From the NCBI GenBank assembly GCA_015491485.1, contig WFVT01000254.1:1-32978 (forward strand): a stretch of DNA of 32,978 nt. The letters are read 5' to 3'. Below, piece after piece: positions 32,010 to 32,978 of the stretch. A program made the position numbers and the translations under genes. Position 1 is the stretch's first letter. Each line of letters begins with the position of its first letter. Source of the stretch: Candidatus Zhuqueibacterota bacterium (GTDB lineage: Bacteria; Zhuqueibacterota; Zhuqueibacteria; Zhuqueibacterales; Geothermadaptataceae). The notes below the pieces were generated by a model. That model had not been told where the DNA came from and ran no database searches. It saw only the letters and a program-made list of their open reading frames with translations.

Positions 32010-32978
32010 ACCGAACACGATCTCGATTGCGAATGCGGTGCTGGTGGCTGATGCTGGCTTTGATGCTACCGCCGGTGGGCTCGGATGCGCAAATCGGTCC
32101 CTGGCGGACCTTCACCAATCAGCGTGATGTGCAAAAATTGCTGGCGCAGGAGAATACCCTCTGGGCCGCCACCACCGGCGGTCTTTTCGCTTTGAATCCA
32201 GCTTCCGATTCTACAACCAGCTACACCAATGAGGACGGCCTCTCCAACAATGACGTCGTCGCGCTGGCTGCCGATGCGCTGGGACGCATTTGGATCGGAC
32301 TGTCCAACGGCATGATCAATATACTGGAGCCGCAATCCGGTACGATCCAGCTCATTCTTGACTATGAAGGATTCACCATTAACCACATGCTGGTGTTTGG
32401 CGATACCGTGTACATCGGCCTGAACATCGGCGTGGGCGAATATCGAATCAGCAAGGAAGAACCCAAGGAACTGTACCGTCAGCTCGGCATTAACATCTCC
32501 CGAGAAATTCCGGCCAATACCCTGATCGTCCGTAACAATGCTTTGTATGTTGGCACTCGCGAAGGCATCGCGCGCGCCAGCTTGAATCTGCCCAATTTGA
32601 AAGCCCCGCAAAGCTGGGTCAATTTCAGTACCGCAGACGGCTTGCCCTCCGATCGCATCCGGGATTTTGTCGTGTGGCAGGGCAGGGTTGTGGCGGCAAC
32701 CGCCGATGGCGTGGCGCTGGAGAACGGCGCCGGCTGGCAGGATATTTCCAGCGGCTTGCCCCGGCGGGATATTATTGCGCTTGCGGTGCACAATGAAGAC
32801 GGCGAAAATGTATTGTATGCAGCCAGCCGGTTGGGGGTGTACCGCCGTACCCTTTCCGGCTCATGGCAAACCCTGCCAACCGCCCCGGGAACCGTGAACG
32901 ACATATTGGTTCACAAAGGAGTACTGTGGGCGGCCATTCAGGGGCAGGGCCTGGCGCGTTTTATCGCTGATACCGGAC
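32006..32978 (+). CDS. PorZ-like beta-propeller protein (partial, runs off the window)
   Basis: This frame is open from ATG 32006 to the edge of the window, so it is missing from the ORF track. A signal peptide ([17 protein letters not shown]) is followed at once by [36 protein letters not shown] and [20 protein letters not shown]. The repeat type (DGL-x-[34 protein letters not shown]) is the two-component-regulator-type propeller blade. The IG-x-WR opening and following propeller resemble T9SS PorZ, which supports the cargo-attachment complex. At least 324 residues are visible. The 3' end, where PorZ would carry its own sorting domain, is outside the window. Confidence 0.75.
   Translation, partial: MNRTRSRLRMRCWWLMLALMLPPVGSDAQIGPWRTFTNQRDVQKLLAQENTLWAATTGGLFALNPASDSTTSYTNEDGLSNNDVVALAADALGRIWIGLSNGMINILEPQSGTIQLILDYEGFTINHMLVFGDTVYIGLNIGVGEYRISKEEPKELYRQLGINISREIPANTLIVRNNALYVGTREGIARASLNLPNLKAPQSWVNFSTADGLPSDRIRDFVVWQGRVVAATADGVALENGAGWQDISSGLPRRDIIALAVHNEDGENVLYAASRLGVYRRTLSGSWQTLPTAPGTVNDILVHKGVLWAAIQGQGLARFIADTG

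Noticed and set aside
1-32978. CRISPR arrays, tRNA or rRNA genes, insertion sequences, phage genes
   Set aside because: I looked for regularly spaced repeats, tRNA T-loop sequences, transposase or integrase motifs and found none on either strand.

Overview
The window is a gene-dense, single-strand stretch: every gene I can support is on the + strand. It looks like an FCB-group bacterium outside classical Bacteroidota (Calditrichota / KSB1-like lineages would fit). The evidence is two secreted proteins ending in the NYPNPFNP...W-D-G-x-D...SGxYxYxL type IX secretion (T9SS) sorting domain, two PorV/PorQ-family outer-membrane barrels, a PorZ-like propeller protein, and diderm envelope genes (lnt, bamD). 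The taxonomic placement is inference.

Layout. 143-1171: PorV/PorQ-family barrel, followed by a weak terminator. 1172-2162: about 990 nt without a convincing protein gene. Its right part holds a near-consensus sigma70 promoter (TTGACT-17-TATAAT) and a roughly 320-nt leader with three successive inverted repeats. One repeat contains a 7-codon upstream ORF with a perfect AGGAGG; another is a 104-nt element closed by a perfect 10-bp stem. 2163-9562: yicC, gmk, rpoZ, coaBC, a type 4 uracil-DNA glycosylase, dnaB and a bifunctional rel, all tightly packed. 9676-14039: HU/IHF-like protein, ruvX, a Gfo/Idh oxidoreductase, lnt and a second PorV/PorQ-like protein, chained by 1-4 nt overlaps. 14223-16374: an unrecognised membrane-anchored protein, bamD and nadD. 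16637-20833: a GT4 glycosyltransferase, an extremely acidic Trp-rich protein, a NUDIX hydrolase with a terminator on its stop codon, a biotin carrier protein, a site-2 protease and an aspartate racemase.

20849-28149 is the accessory, secretion-oriented part. It contains a small lipoprotein, a large HExxH metalloprotease with a T9SS domain, a TPR lipoprotein, a 294-nt intergenic region crowded with inverted repeats, a small lipoprotein that aligns by eye with a subtilase propeptide, and then the subtilase itself, also with a T9SS domain. 28242-32009 is a riboflavin operon (ribD, ribE, ribBA, ribH) behind an FMN riboswitch and an intrinsic terminator that abuts the ribD start codon. The last gene, a PorZ-like propeller protein, overlaps ribH and runs off the right edge.

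The most interesting parts are the structured yicC leader with its upstream ORF, the propeptide-like lipoprotein paired with a T9SS subtilase, and the repeat-rich DNA in front of that pair. I found no tRNA, rRNA, CRISPR array or transposase. Bases 1-142 hold only the upstream region of the first gene.
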